Assembly (NCBI GenBank): GCA_036365455.1
Contig: JAWQUS010000027.1
Location: forward strand, 13,690,501-13,754,500
Direction of reading: 5' to 3'
DNA: 64,000 bases
From: Macrosoma leucophasiata
Lineage: Eukaryota; Arthropoda; Insecta; Lepidoptera; Hedylidae
Positions 47,164 to 59,168 of this stretch are shown here, one piece after another; the first letter of the stretch is position 1, and each line of letters opens with the position of its first letter. The position numbers were made by a program, and so were the translations under genes. Under the pieces are notes generated by a model, which did no database searches, was not told the DNA's origin, and worked only from the letters and a program-made list of their open reading frames with translations.

Positions 47164-47190
47164 TTTTTTTTCTTTCCATTTTTCTTTAAA

Positions 47191-47555
47191 AAAGGTACTT
47201 ACACCCACAGATATTATTTTATGGGAAAATGAAAACCTCTTAGAAAATTTTTAATCCGAATTGTTTAATCGATTGGATTTTTTATCTCAGCGACAGCGAC
47301 AGCGATTATGATCTAAGCGACTGAAATAAGCGAGCAAATCGATACATAACCGATGTGGAGACGATTCACACTGCATAGCGTTATTTAATAGCATACCTAT
47401 CTGAAAAATACAAGTATGTCATAATCAGATGGTCTCCCACGACTTTGTCTGCGTGTTCTTCGGTTTTGATATAAAATTTACTCATTTTTTTCTCAGGATC
47501 AAACGACATCCATGTTAAATTTCATTATAATCGATATAGTCGTTAAAGTATAACT
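47191..47555. other. Unassigned AT-rich DNA
   Basis: No gene or repeat match was found. Confidence 0.4.
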
Positions 47556-47888
47556 TTATTGGAAGTAGAGTTCCGGTGTCGAAGGTCGCAGGCTTGAGGG
47601 CGTAGTCACCACCGCCTTACAAAATCTATCTGCCGCCAAATGGTAGTGTTCAGCACTATCATGTTCCGGTTAGATAGCAATGTATCATCCCGTAATGTAT
47701 ATCACCAGATTCAAAACAATTCAGACCTCAGTGGTGCCAACTGCCATGGCATCTGGATTTGGCACTCAGGTTTTGTAGGATGTCTTAAGACTGTAGTTAT
47801 AGACTTACCTACCATTTTTTTTTAAATAAAAAATCATTTATTTATCCTTGTGAGCTGCATGCTTGTTTGCCACCTTCATTACATAAAT
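47556..47888 (+). repeat. Dispersed repeat A, copy 14
   Basis: TTGGAAGTAGAGTTCCGGTG to TTTGCCACCTTCATTACATA, with an extra AT-rich stretch near 47815-47848. Confidence 0.75.
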
Positions 47889-47901
47889 TATATTTATATT
47901 A

Positions 47902-48095
47902 ACTGGTGGTAGGGCTACAGTGATGGAGCTCGCCGGCGTAGGCACCGTCGCACTACCTAATATAATTGCCGCTAAATGGCAGTGTTCAGCGCTATCATAT
48001 TCTAGTCGATAATGTCGAGTCTGTAAATTGCAGCCCAGAGGCATAACACCTTAAACCTAAGAAGTGGCAACGCATCTAGATTGAAATCTCTGGAT
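47902..48095 (+). repeat. Dispersed repeat A, copy 15 (head-to-tail with copy 14)
   Basis: ACTGGTGGTAGGGCTACAGT begins 13 bases after the end of copy 14. It ends near GGCAACGCATCTAGATT. Confidence 0.7.
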
Positions 48096-48109
48096 TCATG
48101 TTTTCGTAT

Positions 48110-48180
48110 TTCAATTTTTGGGGAGGCCTTTGTTTAGCAGTGGACGTCTTTTGGCTGAAATGATGATGATAATGATTTTT
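48110..48180 (+). mobile_element. RTE-type 3' tip
   Basis: GGGGAGGCCTTTGTTTAGCA, then GTGGACGTCTTTTGGCTGAA and ATGATGATGATAATGAT. This is the 3' end of the RTE-like LINE/SINE families, extremely 5'-truncated. Confidence 0.65.
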
Positions 48181-48229
48181 GATACGCGTTTAAGTCACAG
48201 ATTTACATTTGCGTGCCAAATTTCAAGAC

Positions 48230-48340
48230 ATTCCGCCCAGTGCGGCGGCTGTGACAGTTGGACCCACAGACAAACGCACGAGTGATCTTAAAAGGGTTCC
48301 CATTTTTTCCTTTTGAGGTACAGAACTCTAAGAAGTCTCA
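48230..48340 (-). repeat. Dispersed repeat N, copy 1
   Basis: Minus strand GTTCTGTACCTCAAAAGGAA to TGTCTGTGGGTCC. This is related to the segment inside the 1.7-kb Helitron-like element (about 20100-20210) and to 48604-49010. Confidence 0.5.
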
Positions 48341-48603
48341 TAGCAACTTTGATTTAGATATGAATGTTTAAGTTAAGCAAACTAACGCTTAATGCAGCAA
48401 GTTTCTTTTTGAAAAACTCCGTTCTCAACTTTGTTTAAATCTTTTAAACAGAACATCTATTCTATTCACAGTTTGCTTTAAAATAATATTGAATAAAATT
48501 GGGCACAACAGGTTTATTTAGGTATCAGTACCACCAACTTCTTTAGGTAACTTTTTGAATTCCTTATTAAAAGCTTATTACACTTATAAAAAAAAAAAAT
48601 GTT

Positions 48604-49015
48604 TTAGAGTTCCGTACCTGGAGAGGAAAAAATGGAACCATTATAGGATCACTTTGTTGTCTGTCTGTGCGTCCGTCTGTCACGACGAAGTATTAAGCTG
48701 AAATTTATATCAAATACTCAAGTCTGTTGTCCCTTGGAGGTGTGAAAAAAACAAACTTCTAACAAACTTCTTCAAAAGAAACACCAATTTGAGCCGCATA
48801 TTTTTAAACTCACAATTAAGCGCAAGGGAATCAAACGCTAAAGCGTACTTCCAGTCGACCTTTAATCTTGAAATTTGGCATGAACCAATCATAGCACATA
48901 TAAAGGAAAAATCCCGAAAACCTAAAATTTTTTAAACACCTACAAGTTTGTACGGAACCCTCGGTGCACGAATCCGACACGCACGTGACCAGTTTGTTTT
49001 ATTAAAAAAAAAAAA
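48604..49015 (+). repeat. Dispersed repeat N, copy 2 (long)
   Basis: It begins AGAGTTCCGTACCTGGAGAG with GTCTGTCTGTGCGTCCGTC. It ends TTGTACGGAACCCTCGGTGC, then GAATCCGACACGCACGTG and an A-run. This is a very common lepidopteran repeat. Open frames within it are incidental. Confidence 0.6.
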
Positions 49016-49080
49016 AAATTTTTCCACTTTCAAAAAATGCTTTTATTTAAGTAGATATGTGTTGCATATTGTGTATATTA

Positions 49081-49284
49081 GAACCCAGAAAAAACACATA
49101 GTTACCGACAAAACCCAAGCAGGTCACAATGTTATTTTAATCTAAGTGATAGTTTGACTTGGACATTCTCATGGCCGGTCTGCCGGTACTTTGCTTACTT
49201 AGAGAATATATGCCAGGACAGGAATACATTTTCTAAGGATGGTTGACATTATGACGTCACAACCGTTTTTACTTATCATCGTAG
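49081..49284 (+). repeat. Dispersed repeat M, copy 1 (uninterrupted)
   Basis: GAACCCAGAAAAAACACATA to ACGTCACAACCGTTTTTACT. It matches 50076-50133 plus 50514-50647. Confidence 0.65.
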
Positions 49285-49671
49285 GTAATAGTAGGTATAT
49301 AGTTTTGGAGAAAATCGAAGTCAAAATTTTGTTCAAAAATTTTAAGTAACAGCCCTGTTTTGACGTCAGTGATCATAGATCGAAAATGAATTCGACAGTA
49401 CAAAATAGCTGTTTCAGAAAACGTTATATGACCTCGCAAGTCCGCGTTTATTCCGGGTTGTACAATTTTTAATAAACATGGTATGGAAAATAAAAACAGA
49501 GTTGTCGATAGTTTTCTATTTGACTCTAGATAAGATGTTTATATAGAACCTCAAATATTATTTCTTAATTCTTTTACACGTTGTATTGTATATAATATGT
49601 ATAATCCCTGCAAGCATTATTAATTATTATACGCAAATAAATTCATAAATCCTAAAAATATTTTTGTAAGT

Positions 49672-49735
49672 TTGTAGCTCGTGAAAACCCAAGGAAACAT
49701 ATTGTTACGGTGAGTTCGTAACAATATTCTTAGGA
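49672..49735 (+). repeat. Repeat I end fragment and 11-bp hairpin
   Basis: GTTTGTAGCTCGTGAAAACC resembles the 3' end of the 30617-30784 insertion. It is followed by a perfect stem ATATTGTTACG/CGTAACAATAT (49699-49709 and 49717-49727). Confidence 0.4.
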
Positions 49736-50075
49736 TAAACTTTCAAGAGTAGGAAGTTTGTGAGACGTAACGGTCAGTAGTCGTGTACTATAGCACATAA
49801 TAGGTATATATTATTTAAACTCGTAATAGGGGCCCGCTAAACAAGCCTTGGTGATTGCAATTGCACTCGTATAATGTTATATTTTACAACATCCACAAAC
49901 TATTCTATTGAAACGTTGTTTCGGACCTGAATTGGAACAATCGTTATGACGAGGGTATATTATAAAATAATCAAGATATCATAATTATGGTCTGACTTTA
50001 GTACCTAAATACGAAAACTGTTTTTTGTTTTTATATTTTATTTTCGATCAAATTGAAAAGATATGAAATTAAAAA

Positions 50076-50647
50076 TAAACATTTGAACCCAGAAAAAGCA
50101 CGTAGTTATCGACAAGCCCAAGCACGTCACAATGTTTTTTTTTTGCTTATTATGGCATCGCTGTTACCCATATTGCCAGTGTCAAGTAGAACGATATTTC
50201 GTATTCGTATTTTAAGCAGCGTAAAAGTTAGAATTAGTCAGTCGGTTAATTATTTATTATGTCAGTCAAGTGAGTTACAGTCAGTAATTCGAGTAAAGCG
50301 ATGGCTACTTTACCAGAACGATGAAGTTACGTTGAAATTTTGGGAGGCAACCTGAAAGTTATATTTTCGCACTGTTATTCTATTTCACTATACACAGGCA
50401 CTGTAATAAACCTATATCAAACAAAATGCCACCAACTTTATTTAACTAAATAATACACCAAAAAAATGAACTACAATAAGAGCACCATACGCCTCAAAGT
50501 TCCCGCCAAAAACCGTCACAATATTTTTTTAATGTACGTGATAGTTTAACTTGGACATTGTCATGGCCGGTCTGTCGGTGCGGTGCTTACTCAGAGGATA
50601 CTCCAGGAATACATATGACGACACAACCGTGGTTTACTTATCAAGGA
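50076..50647 (+). repeat. Dispersed repeat M, copy 2, interrupted
   Basis: The halves 50076-50133 and 50514-50647 flank the 380-bp insertion and join as in copy 1. Confidence 0.65.
50134..50513 (-). mobile_element. 380-bp poly(A) insertion, unidentified retrocopy or SINE
   Basis: It is bounded by CGTCACAAT at 50125-50133 and 50514-50522. On the minus strand it starts GTTTTTGGCGGGAACTTTGA and ends GCATAA-type DNA then ten As (plus T-run 50135-50144). The empty site is seen in copy 1 at 49123-49130. No Pol III boxes or recognised coding sequence are visible. A 100-codon frame crossing the junction (50053-50355, plus) is an artefact. Confidence 0.7.
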
Positions 50648-53600
50648 CAAAAATTAAATGAAACAACTATCTTACTTCTAGATTTATATTTCATTGTAAG
50701 TAATTAAAGTAATTGTACATTTAGCCAACAGAATGATGTGAAAAATGTTACAACAATAACTAGTTGCACTGATTAGTCCCATTCGTAAAACTACTGAAGA
50801 TGCGTCAATTCTGACACAAAATATATCTACATTAACTTACAAATAAACTGCATTGAAGTCGAAATGCAGGATAATTTTGAACCAACAAGAAAGGAAAATT
50901 ATTAAAAAAAAGTTTATATTTAAAAAAGAAATTACGTTTTGTTTCCTTTTTCTATCTGGCATGTGTTTGAAATAACTAAACTATAATGAACTTTTATGCA
51001 TTTTATGCGTGTTTAACGCATCGCTCAAACATTATGTACTTGGATTATGTACAAACATTATCTACTTAGATTATTTCACAATTTCTTTATTTTTCTGAAC
51101 AAATATAAAATAATGAAACTGCATTCAATCATTTTTATATCTAAAAAAAAAGTTTATTTTGTTTAACATTTGCCACTATCAATAGACATTTAGAATACAC
51201 ATCCAATCCGTTTATTTGATTCCTTTTTAAAACAATATGGCAGAACAATAATTAGATAAAATAGTAAATAATAATGTTAGTGTTAGTTATTTTTGATTGA
51301 AATAGGTACATGTATATTATAAAATCAAGATATTTAGCATCAGACAAGATCACGAGAGTCACGTTCATGGCGTGAAAGATTTTCAAATATTTTCATTACT
51401 TTCATCCAATACTTCTCTTAAAAAATTACTGTTGTAGATAAATATTTGCTACTATACCGCTTTAAGAGTGAGAAAATAAAACAAATATGGTATCATGGCA
51501 TCAGAATATACAACAACGAAACATAAATAAATATAAAATATGTTAACAGTAATAAAATTAAATATTACCATTTATCAATTATAACATTGAATGACGTTAG
51601 TTACATCGGGACCTTTCATAAAAGAGGTATTTGGGATTTGTTGCTTAAAATATACAGAAGATTTATACCTCTGCTTATGCCTGTTAGGTCGACTTCTTAA
51701 CAGGGATGAAAAGGAACATGAAAAATTTATTGCAAAACAAAACACGGACGCAACTAATGATTTAAATATTAATAATACTGAATAACATGTCGCGCCCACG
51801 TCGTAAAATTAAATATTTCAATAAAAAGTGAACCCTACCATGATTTTTTAAATATTTAATATTAATTATCATATTTTATAGTTATGTACGTATTGATAAT
51901 ATAATGGGATCTTTAAATATTGTAACAATTCACAAACAGCAAGGCTGTGAAACTGTTTTCTTTTCCATTAGTCGAGATTATCTATTCATGATGGCGTGAC
52001 GATTCAGTAAACGATTTTTAAACGAATAATATGTATATGTATGACGAATTTTCTAAAAGAAATAACAGAAGAAATAAGAGAATTCCTACAGGTACCTGCC
52101 ATAGCAGGAACTTTGATTCCAACTAAACCGAATTAGGTTTTTTGTGAGTTTCCTTTGAAAATGATTCCATTATTTGTTGCAGGACAATTACAGCAAACTA
52201 TATTTATACAATCGTTTGGTCAAACCTCATATGGTAATTTTAATGATAGGACCTGGCCCGTGCCGTGACGTCTTATTGCGATGCAGTTTAGGCGCTGCCA
52301 AAATCTTGTTCTATTTGTCTTATGTGATAGCGCATATGAAGAAACGAGACAAAGCTAATAGCGTATTGGTTTAGGTTGAAAATAAAAGGTCATGGTACGG
52401 CCGCAGTTAATGGCATTCTTGAAACAGTCAATTACTTCATTAAATTGTAGAATTAGCGACATGTCCACGACTAAATTGACGTATTACTTATATAGATATT
52501 GCTAATCAGAGACTACTTACGGCCTTATTGACTGATATACTTAACGTACATCAGACTTAAATCAAGCACAAAATGGCTTATCTTACAAATTTCCTACAAC
52601 GTTTATTTACAAAGCCTAATGTTCAATTATCTCAGTCTATTTTCAGTAATACTTATCAATAATCTTTTCATATATTCTGTGATCTATACATTTCGTCTAT
52701 ACATTTTAACTAATACAATGACACGTTTTATGTATCTTAATATTAGATAATAACAAGATATGTTGCTCCGTGTATAGTTACTAAGATCTCGACCCACTGG
52801 ATCCATAATTGATTATTAGCCACCATTTAAAGGAAACATGTGGCGGATCAACATTATTGATCTGAACTGATGTAGGTACGTGCAAAGGATACTCATCAGC
52901 TTTAATACGCAGTCAGATTTGTGAATAGTAAGTACCTTAGTCAGCTCACACCTTTAAAATTAAACATTGCAATTGCATTAAAAAATGCAAACAATGGTTA
53001 TACTAATTGACAAATAGTATACAGAATTTACACTTTCTCATATTTGTCTTGAAATTACCACTCAAATATATCCCATCCCACATTGGACATTGATGATAAA
53101 TAAATACTTCTAAATCCGTAAGACATCTTAAAAATAATTTTCTTTATACAATTATGTTGCTGTTTCTGCGTTCAAAGATACTCAGTATACAGCCAGTAGG
53201 CACCATAGCGACTTATAATGATTAAATTAAGGGGCCGCCAAAATTTGTGTTCCCTTTGTTTATACTCGTATGCCTTATCTCTTCTTACGCGGTTAGAGTT
53301 ACTCTGTAAATGGTTTCGCCAAGGCGGACGCGATAGTACAGTACTTGTCTAAAGTTTATACCTAAAATAAGCGATGCGCCATGCCTGGTTCTAAACATAC
53401 AAGCTTATTATTTGAAAATCCATACCAACCACAAAAGCTTTGAGTTATTTTTTAATGGCTTTGAAATTTTCATACAATACCGGTGAGTGGGTCGAGCCAA
53501 AGCTCTATTCATCTCTATCTACAGAAAAATAATATTTTATATTATGTACATACCTACATACATTCAAAATAGTAGGAAAATAAGTTCTACATTTGATTAC

Positions 53601-55380
53601 TATTAATTTATAGTAAATTAATGGCTTAATTTATATCAGCTAATAACGTTTTTACACAAATCAACAATGTTCCCCCTTTTATTGACATGATCTATATATT
53701 AATACGCATTGGGTCGTCGTTCTCGTAAACTTCTACTACTCCTACGAGAAGAGAGATCACGTATCTCGATGATACGATACAGATTTGCAGAAAGTACGTA
53801 CGTTTAATTTAGCAAGAAATCATAAGTTTTATTTTTCTGTATAAAAACTTACGGGCGTCGGATACAATAGCGTAACGCGTCATACACCAATATTAACAAC
53901 GTATATTTATAAAATCTAGACAGTCCGTCTAGGAAGGAAAAAAAGAGCTTGAAAGATTTACGCCTAATCTGTTGTTAAGAGATGAGTATACTTTTTGGAT
54001 TATATTGCATTTCTCTTTTACACTCACGCACGAATCAATTATACGTCTCGCTCGTGTATTGCTGAGTTACCAAATAAATAAAAGCAATTTTCATACCTTA
54101 AATACAGTACCTATTTAAGTCAACATTTTTCAAAGCTTTAAGTAATCTATAGGTTTTAAACGATATGTTATTTTTTGTTCTAAAAAATTTTTTGACTGGA
54201 GGAAAAATTCGGACTATTTTCGATTGTAATCATTAATTCGGACGTGATATAAAAATATGTTATTTTTTTTACCACAAAAAAAATATCATTGGTGTGTTTC
54301 GGCGATGAACAATCATTCGCTATTGTAGATATTGTAACCAAAGTAATAAAATAACACAATCAAAGCGAGTTCAGAACGCTCTATGCTGCGATGTAAGCGC
54401 GTTAACATTAGGATCATAACGCGCTACGTTTTGATAAACAAGTGTCAAATGAACCTACCTAGTTAATGCATTTGCCGTTCGTATATCAAAAAATTATTCA
54501 AACGCGCTCTATTCTCTCTTCTCACCACCAAGATAAAACATTTTCAAATGCGTAAGCAAAGCATGCGCCTCGAAGCGCCTATTGTGTACAACGGTGTTAT
54601 AATAATTCTGCAAACACGCACACAAAAATTATGTTCTATAATGTAAATAAATCATAAAACATTTTCCATTAAAAATAATTAATTAAATTATTCAGTATTC
54701 GTAGGCATATTAAATGTTATTTAAATGTTAAAAGTCTTGAAAGGAATTAATAATATAATAGGCTTATATTCACTGTCATTTAAAAAAGAAAGCTTTAATT
54801 TACACACTTTCGGATGATGTTGTTTAATTCTAATTACAAAACGAAACACAATCTTGGGTAGGTACACATCTACCAAAAAGTGAAGTGTTCCAAACATATA
54901 TTACAAAATAAAAATCTACGTTCACAACTACTTAGAACTATTAATATATTTGTAATATTATTCAGTGCTATTATCTACTATTATTTACAATAATCAATAT
55001 AACTACGCGCATGTACCTAACATGAATTTTGAAAGAAGTGAAATACAAAATAAATCAAATATGCAGGCATTTCCATATTATATAGAACTTAAATTTATCT
55101 TGTTACTAATAAGTTTCATATTTAAGATAAAATGACTCGTGGCGTTTTATTATAACGTATTTATAACACTTATCATACTAAATTTAATATACATTATTAT
55201 AATTTAAAAAAAAAATCTACAAAAAAATCTAGATGGTTTCGTTTTTATACTTTGCATATTATCTGTTTGAGAACAATTTTACTATATATAACACGTGGTT
55301 ATGAAAAAGAAAATTAAAAGAAAGTTGTTTTTGTTTTCGCAAAAGCATAAGCGAGTGAATTTAGATATTAAAGAAAAAAT
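50648..55380. other. 4.7 kb of unassigned AT-rich DNA
   Basis: This is the longest stretch without a recognised gene, SINE or transposon end. The open frames at 51575-51799 (minus), 51591-51785 (plus) and 52174-52374 (plus) are short, overlapping or without motifs. GCGCTGCCAAAATCTTGTTC (52291) and GGGCCGCCAAAATTTGTGTT (53231) are weakly alike. It may be intronic or intergenic host DNA. Confidence 0.45.
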
Positions 55381-55560
55381 TAAAACGAAAATTTGACTTG
55401 GGTCAGGGATTCGCCGAACCCAAATCGGTCAAATCAAAAAGGGAGAGAGAAATCCACGCTCGAATGTAGGTTTCGGTAGCTAAGTGCTAAAACGGTTGGA
55501 CTAATTGTCCTGAGGTTGCAGGTTCTATCCCTTCTTTTTTTCTTTAATTTATAAAAGAAA
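55370..55560. mobile_element. tRNA-like inverted element T3
   Basis: The left end has ATTAAAGAAAAAATT and, on the minus strand, GGTTCGGCGAATCCC then AAGTCAAATTTTC. The right end has TTTCGGTAGCTAAGTGC, the stem-loop GGACTAATTGTCC, box B GGTTCTATCCC, then a T-run and CTTTAAT. The head-to-head arrangement is as in T1, T2 and T4 but more decayed. Confidence 0.5.
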
Positions 55561-57289
55561 AGCAATTTTCATTGGATAGCAAGTTGATATAACCCAACTA
55601 TTAGCTAATATACCCTATAATACCCATTGTAATTATCCACAAGTAACAAAATAATATTATATTCACACAATAAAACTGCCTTAAGAAACCAAAAACCTTG
55701 CTATTTTGATTACAAAGAATAATGAGATGAAGAACACGTGAAAAGACTGATTGTACTTCGAAACCGCATTGTTGTAATCTTGTAATCTGAAATCTGAAAA
55801 AAAAAAATATTTTCCTAATTAGCCTTTCTCATCAAGTTTTTTATTGTTAGATTTCCTTTGTTCTCGCTTATATCATAGTAAGAATTATCTATTGGTTGCT
55901 TAACAATAGATATTCTCTTATAATCTACTTATTTGTATCACAAAAGATCTTTAAATCAATCTAAATATAATAGAAAAGTCTGTACGATGTTGTGTATTAC
56001 ATCCTAATATACAGGTAACGATCTTTACGTGTATTGATTAATTTAGAATAGAAAACAAAACCAAAATTATCCAAATCGGTACAGGCGTTTTCAAATTATC
56101 GGTGAACATACATAAAAAAAAAGATCGGGACCAATTGAGAACCTCCTCCTTATTTCGAAGTCGGTTAAAAATAAGGATATCCAATGTCCGAAATATAATT
56201 ATTAAAATAAATCTGAAACAGTCATAGCTGTCATATATTTTGAAATGTTTAAAGGGAACACGATTGTAAATTCATTTAAATTAAATTCGAACTCGACTGA
56301 AATTTGGACGTCAACAATCTGTTTGCTATCAAAGACTGGCCCACAAAGCTCACTAACAAACATATAAACCAAACATTCCCAATATGTTTTTTTTAAATAT
56401 TGAATTAGTTATTAGTGTCCTGTTATTTTCTTTAAAAGAGCTCACTCTGGGTTTATTAGCATTTCATTAGCAGGGTGCTTCTCAGAAGTAACTGCACTTG
56501 AAACTCTGCAAATAATGAATGACTTTTATCTTGACGAACAAATACTTCCCTTTCTTTAGTTAAATTTTTTTATATTATAGTGGAAAAATTCCTGTGTTTT
56601 ATTTAATTATCATCAATTTCTTTATTCGTAGAAGTCATAGTCATTATTATAAAAGTAATTGACAATCGTAGTAAAAACCATTTGTGAATAATGATGGCAC
56701 AGATACGCGAATAGGCAAACACGGCAATTCTCGAATTAACAACAAAATGTGTTACAAACCTTGTGTGCCAAACGGTGTGCTTTCAGATGACCTGTCCACC
56801 ATTATATTCAGCCTCTGGACAACTGACAACATAAAACGATTTTATTAAAAGCTTTTAAAATTAGATAAACGTAGCTACGACAGAAACTTCTGGCTTACCA
56901 TTTTTATTTTCCATCGCCGGTGGTGGCATAGCTATTATTAAAAGAACGGTATGTTAAAATATTATTTTATTTCGAGTTACATAGGAAGTTATAAATAAAA
57001 TCTCTACACAAAACTGCTACTAAGTGAATATACCTAAAATATTTACTGAGAAAAATAATACAATTTTGATTAAAAAAGTAATAAATAGCCTGCTTACGAT
57101 TCTTATGTTAAATTTTCTCTTGAAACTTGAAACACGTTTCATAAGGAAGTAACGGTAAATCAATCAAATGCAAATTAATCTATTTCTAGATTACTCGAGC
57201 TACGTAGACAGGATGTACAAAACTGAAAAGGCACCAACCTACAAGTTGATATGTTTTTGCGAAATACTTTTACACACTACGATTTTTAT
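55561..57289. other. Unassigned AT-rich DNA with a repeat H fragment
   Basis: 56050-56170 (minus) carries repeat H: ACCGACTTCGAAATAAGGAG and TATGTATGTTCACCGATAAT-like DNA. The remainder shows no gene. Confidence 0.4.
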
Positions 57290-57490
57290 ATAAATTAAGG
57301 AATATATTGGCAAAAATTGACATCGGGTGGGATTCGAACCTGCGATATAATACGGTTTATACATAGACGGATGTAATGAAATATTTGGCGATCGAACATT
57401 GGGCTTCGGAAACATAAGTAAAGCGGCTGGGCTAGTAAACCAGAGGTTCAATTCCCACCCGTAAAATTTGTCATTCCATTTTTCTTTATA
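57290..57490. mobile_element. tRNA-like inverted element T4
   Basis: Minus-strand GGTTCGAATCC (57330-57340) and plus-strand GGTTCAATTCC (57445-57455) are both consensus-grade box B sequences in opposite orientation about 105 bases apart, each followed by CCACCCG. The right copy has GGCTGGGCTAGTAAACCAG, again with a 9-nt anticodon loop, and ends CCATTTTTCTTTA. Box A is degenerate. Confidence 0.6.
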
Positions 57491-57984
57491 CGTATGAAAA
57501 TGTTTATGAACACAAATACTATCACTTACGATATAACTTAATCGTTCCTTCCGTATCTCCCAATGAATTCTTGGAAACGCACTTATAAGCCCCGTAGTCG
57601 GAACTTGTCATTTTTCTGATGGGCAGTCGGAGAACTGTTCTGTATGAGCCAGCAATCTTCTGTGGTTCTGAACTACCACCTTGAGTAATAAACAAAAATG
57701 TTAAGTTTATTAAATGTCGAAGAAATTTTGTAATAATTTTTCAACTTCCTCTCTTACCCGACCAGCTAACAGCTTGCCAGCTACTGTGGTCACGGGCAGA
57801 ATAAGAGAGGGCAGCGGGTAAAAGAGGCAGTTGAGGGTACTGTCCACGCAAAAATAATTGTAAAATGAGAATACAATTTCTACATGTGTGAAGCTCGCGA
57901 GAACCTTCAAAAACATTAAAGAAAAAAAAATATTTATAGTCGTGGTAGTATTATCGGTCTGTAATATTCTTTTTTTATTAGTTA
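57491..57984. other. Unassigned DNA
   Basis: A 98-codon open frame at 57710-58006 (minus) runs into repeat A and has no recognised domain. GCTACTGTGGTCACGGGCAG at 57779 is like the common GTGGTCACGGGCAGAC repeat motif also inside repeat I. Confidence 0.35.
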
Positions 57985-58211
57985 TGTTATATCTATCTGC
58001 CGCCAAATGATAGTGTTCAGCAAAATTATCATGTTCCAGTTAGACGGTAATGTATGGTCCCGTAATAACTATCACAACTACAAAGGTCTCAGGGGCAACG
58101 CATCTGCATTTTGACCTCTGGTCTTTGTGTGGGTATCTATAGGCTGCAGTCATCATTTAACATCAATCTAAAATGCAGTTCACCTGCATGCTTCTTTGCC
58201 ACCTTCCTAAC
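57985..58211 (+). repeat. Dispersed repeat A, copy 16
   Basis: ATCTATCTGCCGCCAAATGA to TTCTTTGCCACCTTCC. The 5' end is missing. Confidence 0.7.
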
Positions 58212-58286
58212 ATTACATTGAACAAACACTATTCATCGATTTTTGAAAATATGTTTAAAAAACTAATAAAGGCATTAACTCTAGTA

Positions 58287-59150
58287 AGAGAGATACTGAA
58301 ACCTCCGAGTAACGTGGGCCCTGTAAGGCTAGAATTTTTTGTAGCGATGAATCTTAACATCCTAAGTACAAAAACCATCCCCCGGCAAGGATCAACCCGT
58401 CACGTCATCTGGATTTCTGATGAGAAAAGTTACTTCCATATTTTAGATCTGCCTGGATTGCGACCTCGATGTAGCGTCTTAAAGTTTAATTTTTGTATGT
58501 TCGGAAATTTAAAGAAAATCACGATTTGTTTACTGCAAATAAGCGACTCAAGCGTATTTCAATAGCAGGCTTGAAATACGATTGAGATTTGTTTGATGTA
58601 TTGGATTGATGTACAATTTACATTACATGATACGCTCAATACATAATTTTATTTTATTGAATTCATCCTAACAATTTCATTGTCATGGAAACACATTTGA
58701 CGACCCGGTTAGTCCAGCGGTGTGAGATGACCGTTTGATTCGAAGGGTTCGATCCCCGCACCGGAACAAATATTTGTATGGCCTACAGATATTTGTTTCG
58801 GGTCTGGGTGTTTGTGTATGTGTTGTATGTGTACAACGGCACCCACGACACAGGTTTAGACCTACTATGGGGCTGTGAGTGTAAGGGTATTAAAAAAAAA
58901 CTTCCGTTGTTATGGAAACATCACTACAAATATAAATAAGACGCAACAATTCTGGTCGCAAAAGTATGGCTGCTAGATCTAAAATAAAAAAGTAACTTTT
59001 CTCATCAGAAATCCAGATAACGTGACGCTCTGATCCTTGCCAGGCGATAGTTTTCATACTTAGTATATTATGACTTATCCCTACAAAAAATTCTAGGCTT
59101 ACAGGCGTTTCGATACTCGTAGGGTTCACTAGCTCTTGGACCACTCTGTG
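58287..59150. repeat. Large inverted repeat flanking a SINE
   Basis: 58287-58478 (plus) and 58952-59150 (minus) are about 75% identical by eye, with GATGAGAAAAGTTACTT shared exactly. Their translations also agree (HVIWISDEKSYF), but each open frame is short and the agreement follows from base identity. They are probably two halves of an inverted-repeat element or opposing copies of one repeat. Identity unknown. Confidence 0.55.
58699..58900 (+). mobile_element. tRNA-derived SINE family S1, copy 3
   Basis: GACGACCCGGTTAGTCCAGC head, box A TAGTCCAGCGG, box B GGTTCGATCCC, body with TGTTTCGGGTCTGGGTG, and GTGAGTGTAAGGGTATT followed by nine As. It sits between the arms of the inverted repeat. Confidence 0.9.
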
Positions 59151-59168
59151 AAATATAGGTGGAATAAT

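Larger units (their letters stand above)
46672..47190. mobile_element. tRNA-like inverted element T2 (interrupted)
   Basis: The left part has TTTAAAGAAAAATGG (46703-46717) followed by an inverted tRNA 3' half (46731-46768); the right part has a full tRNA-like sequence (47090-47163), then a T-run and CCATTTTTCTTTAAA. The two ends are therefore inverted over about 60 bases, including the T arm. The spacer also holds GGTGGCAGTA and TACTGCCACC as an inverted pair. A 5S-derived SINE is nested at 46793-46921. Confidence 0.65.

Noticed and set aside
50053..50355. 100-codon plus-strand open frame
   Set aside because: It crosses the junction between repeat M and the 380-bp insertion, so it cannot be an ancestral gene.
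57710..58006. 98-codon minus-strand frame
   Set aside because: It runs into repeat A and has low-complexity hydrophobic composition.
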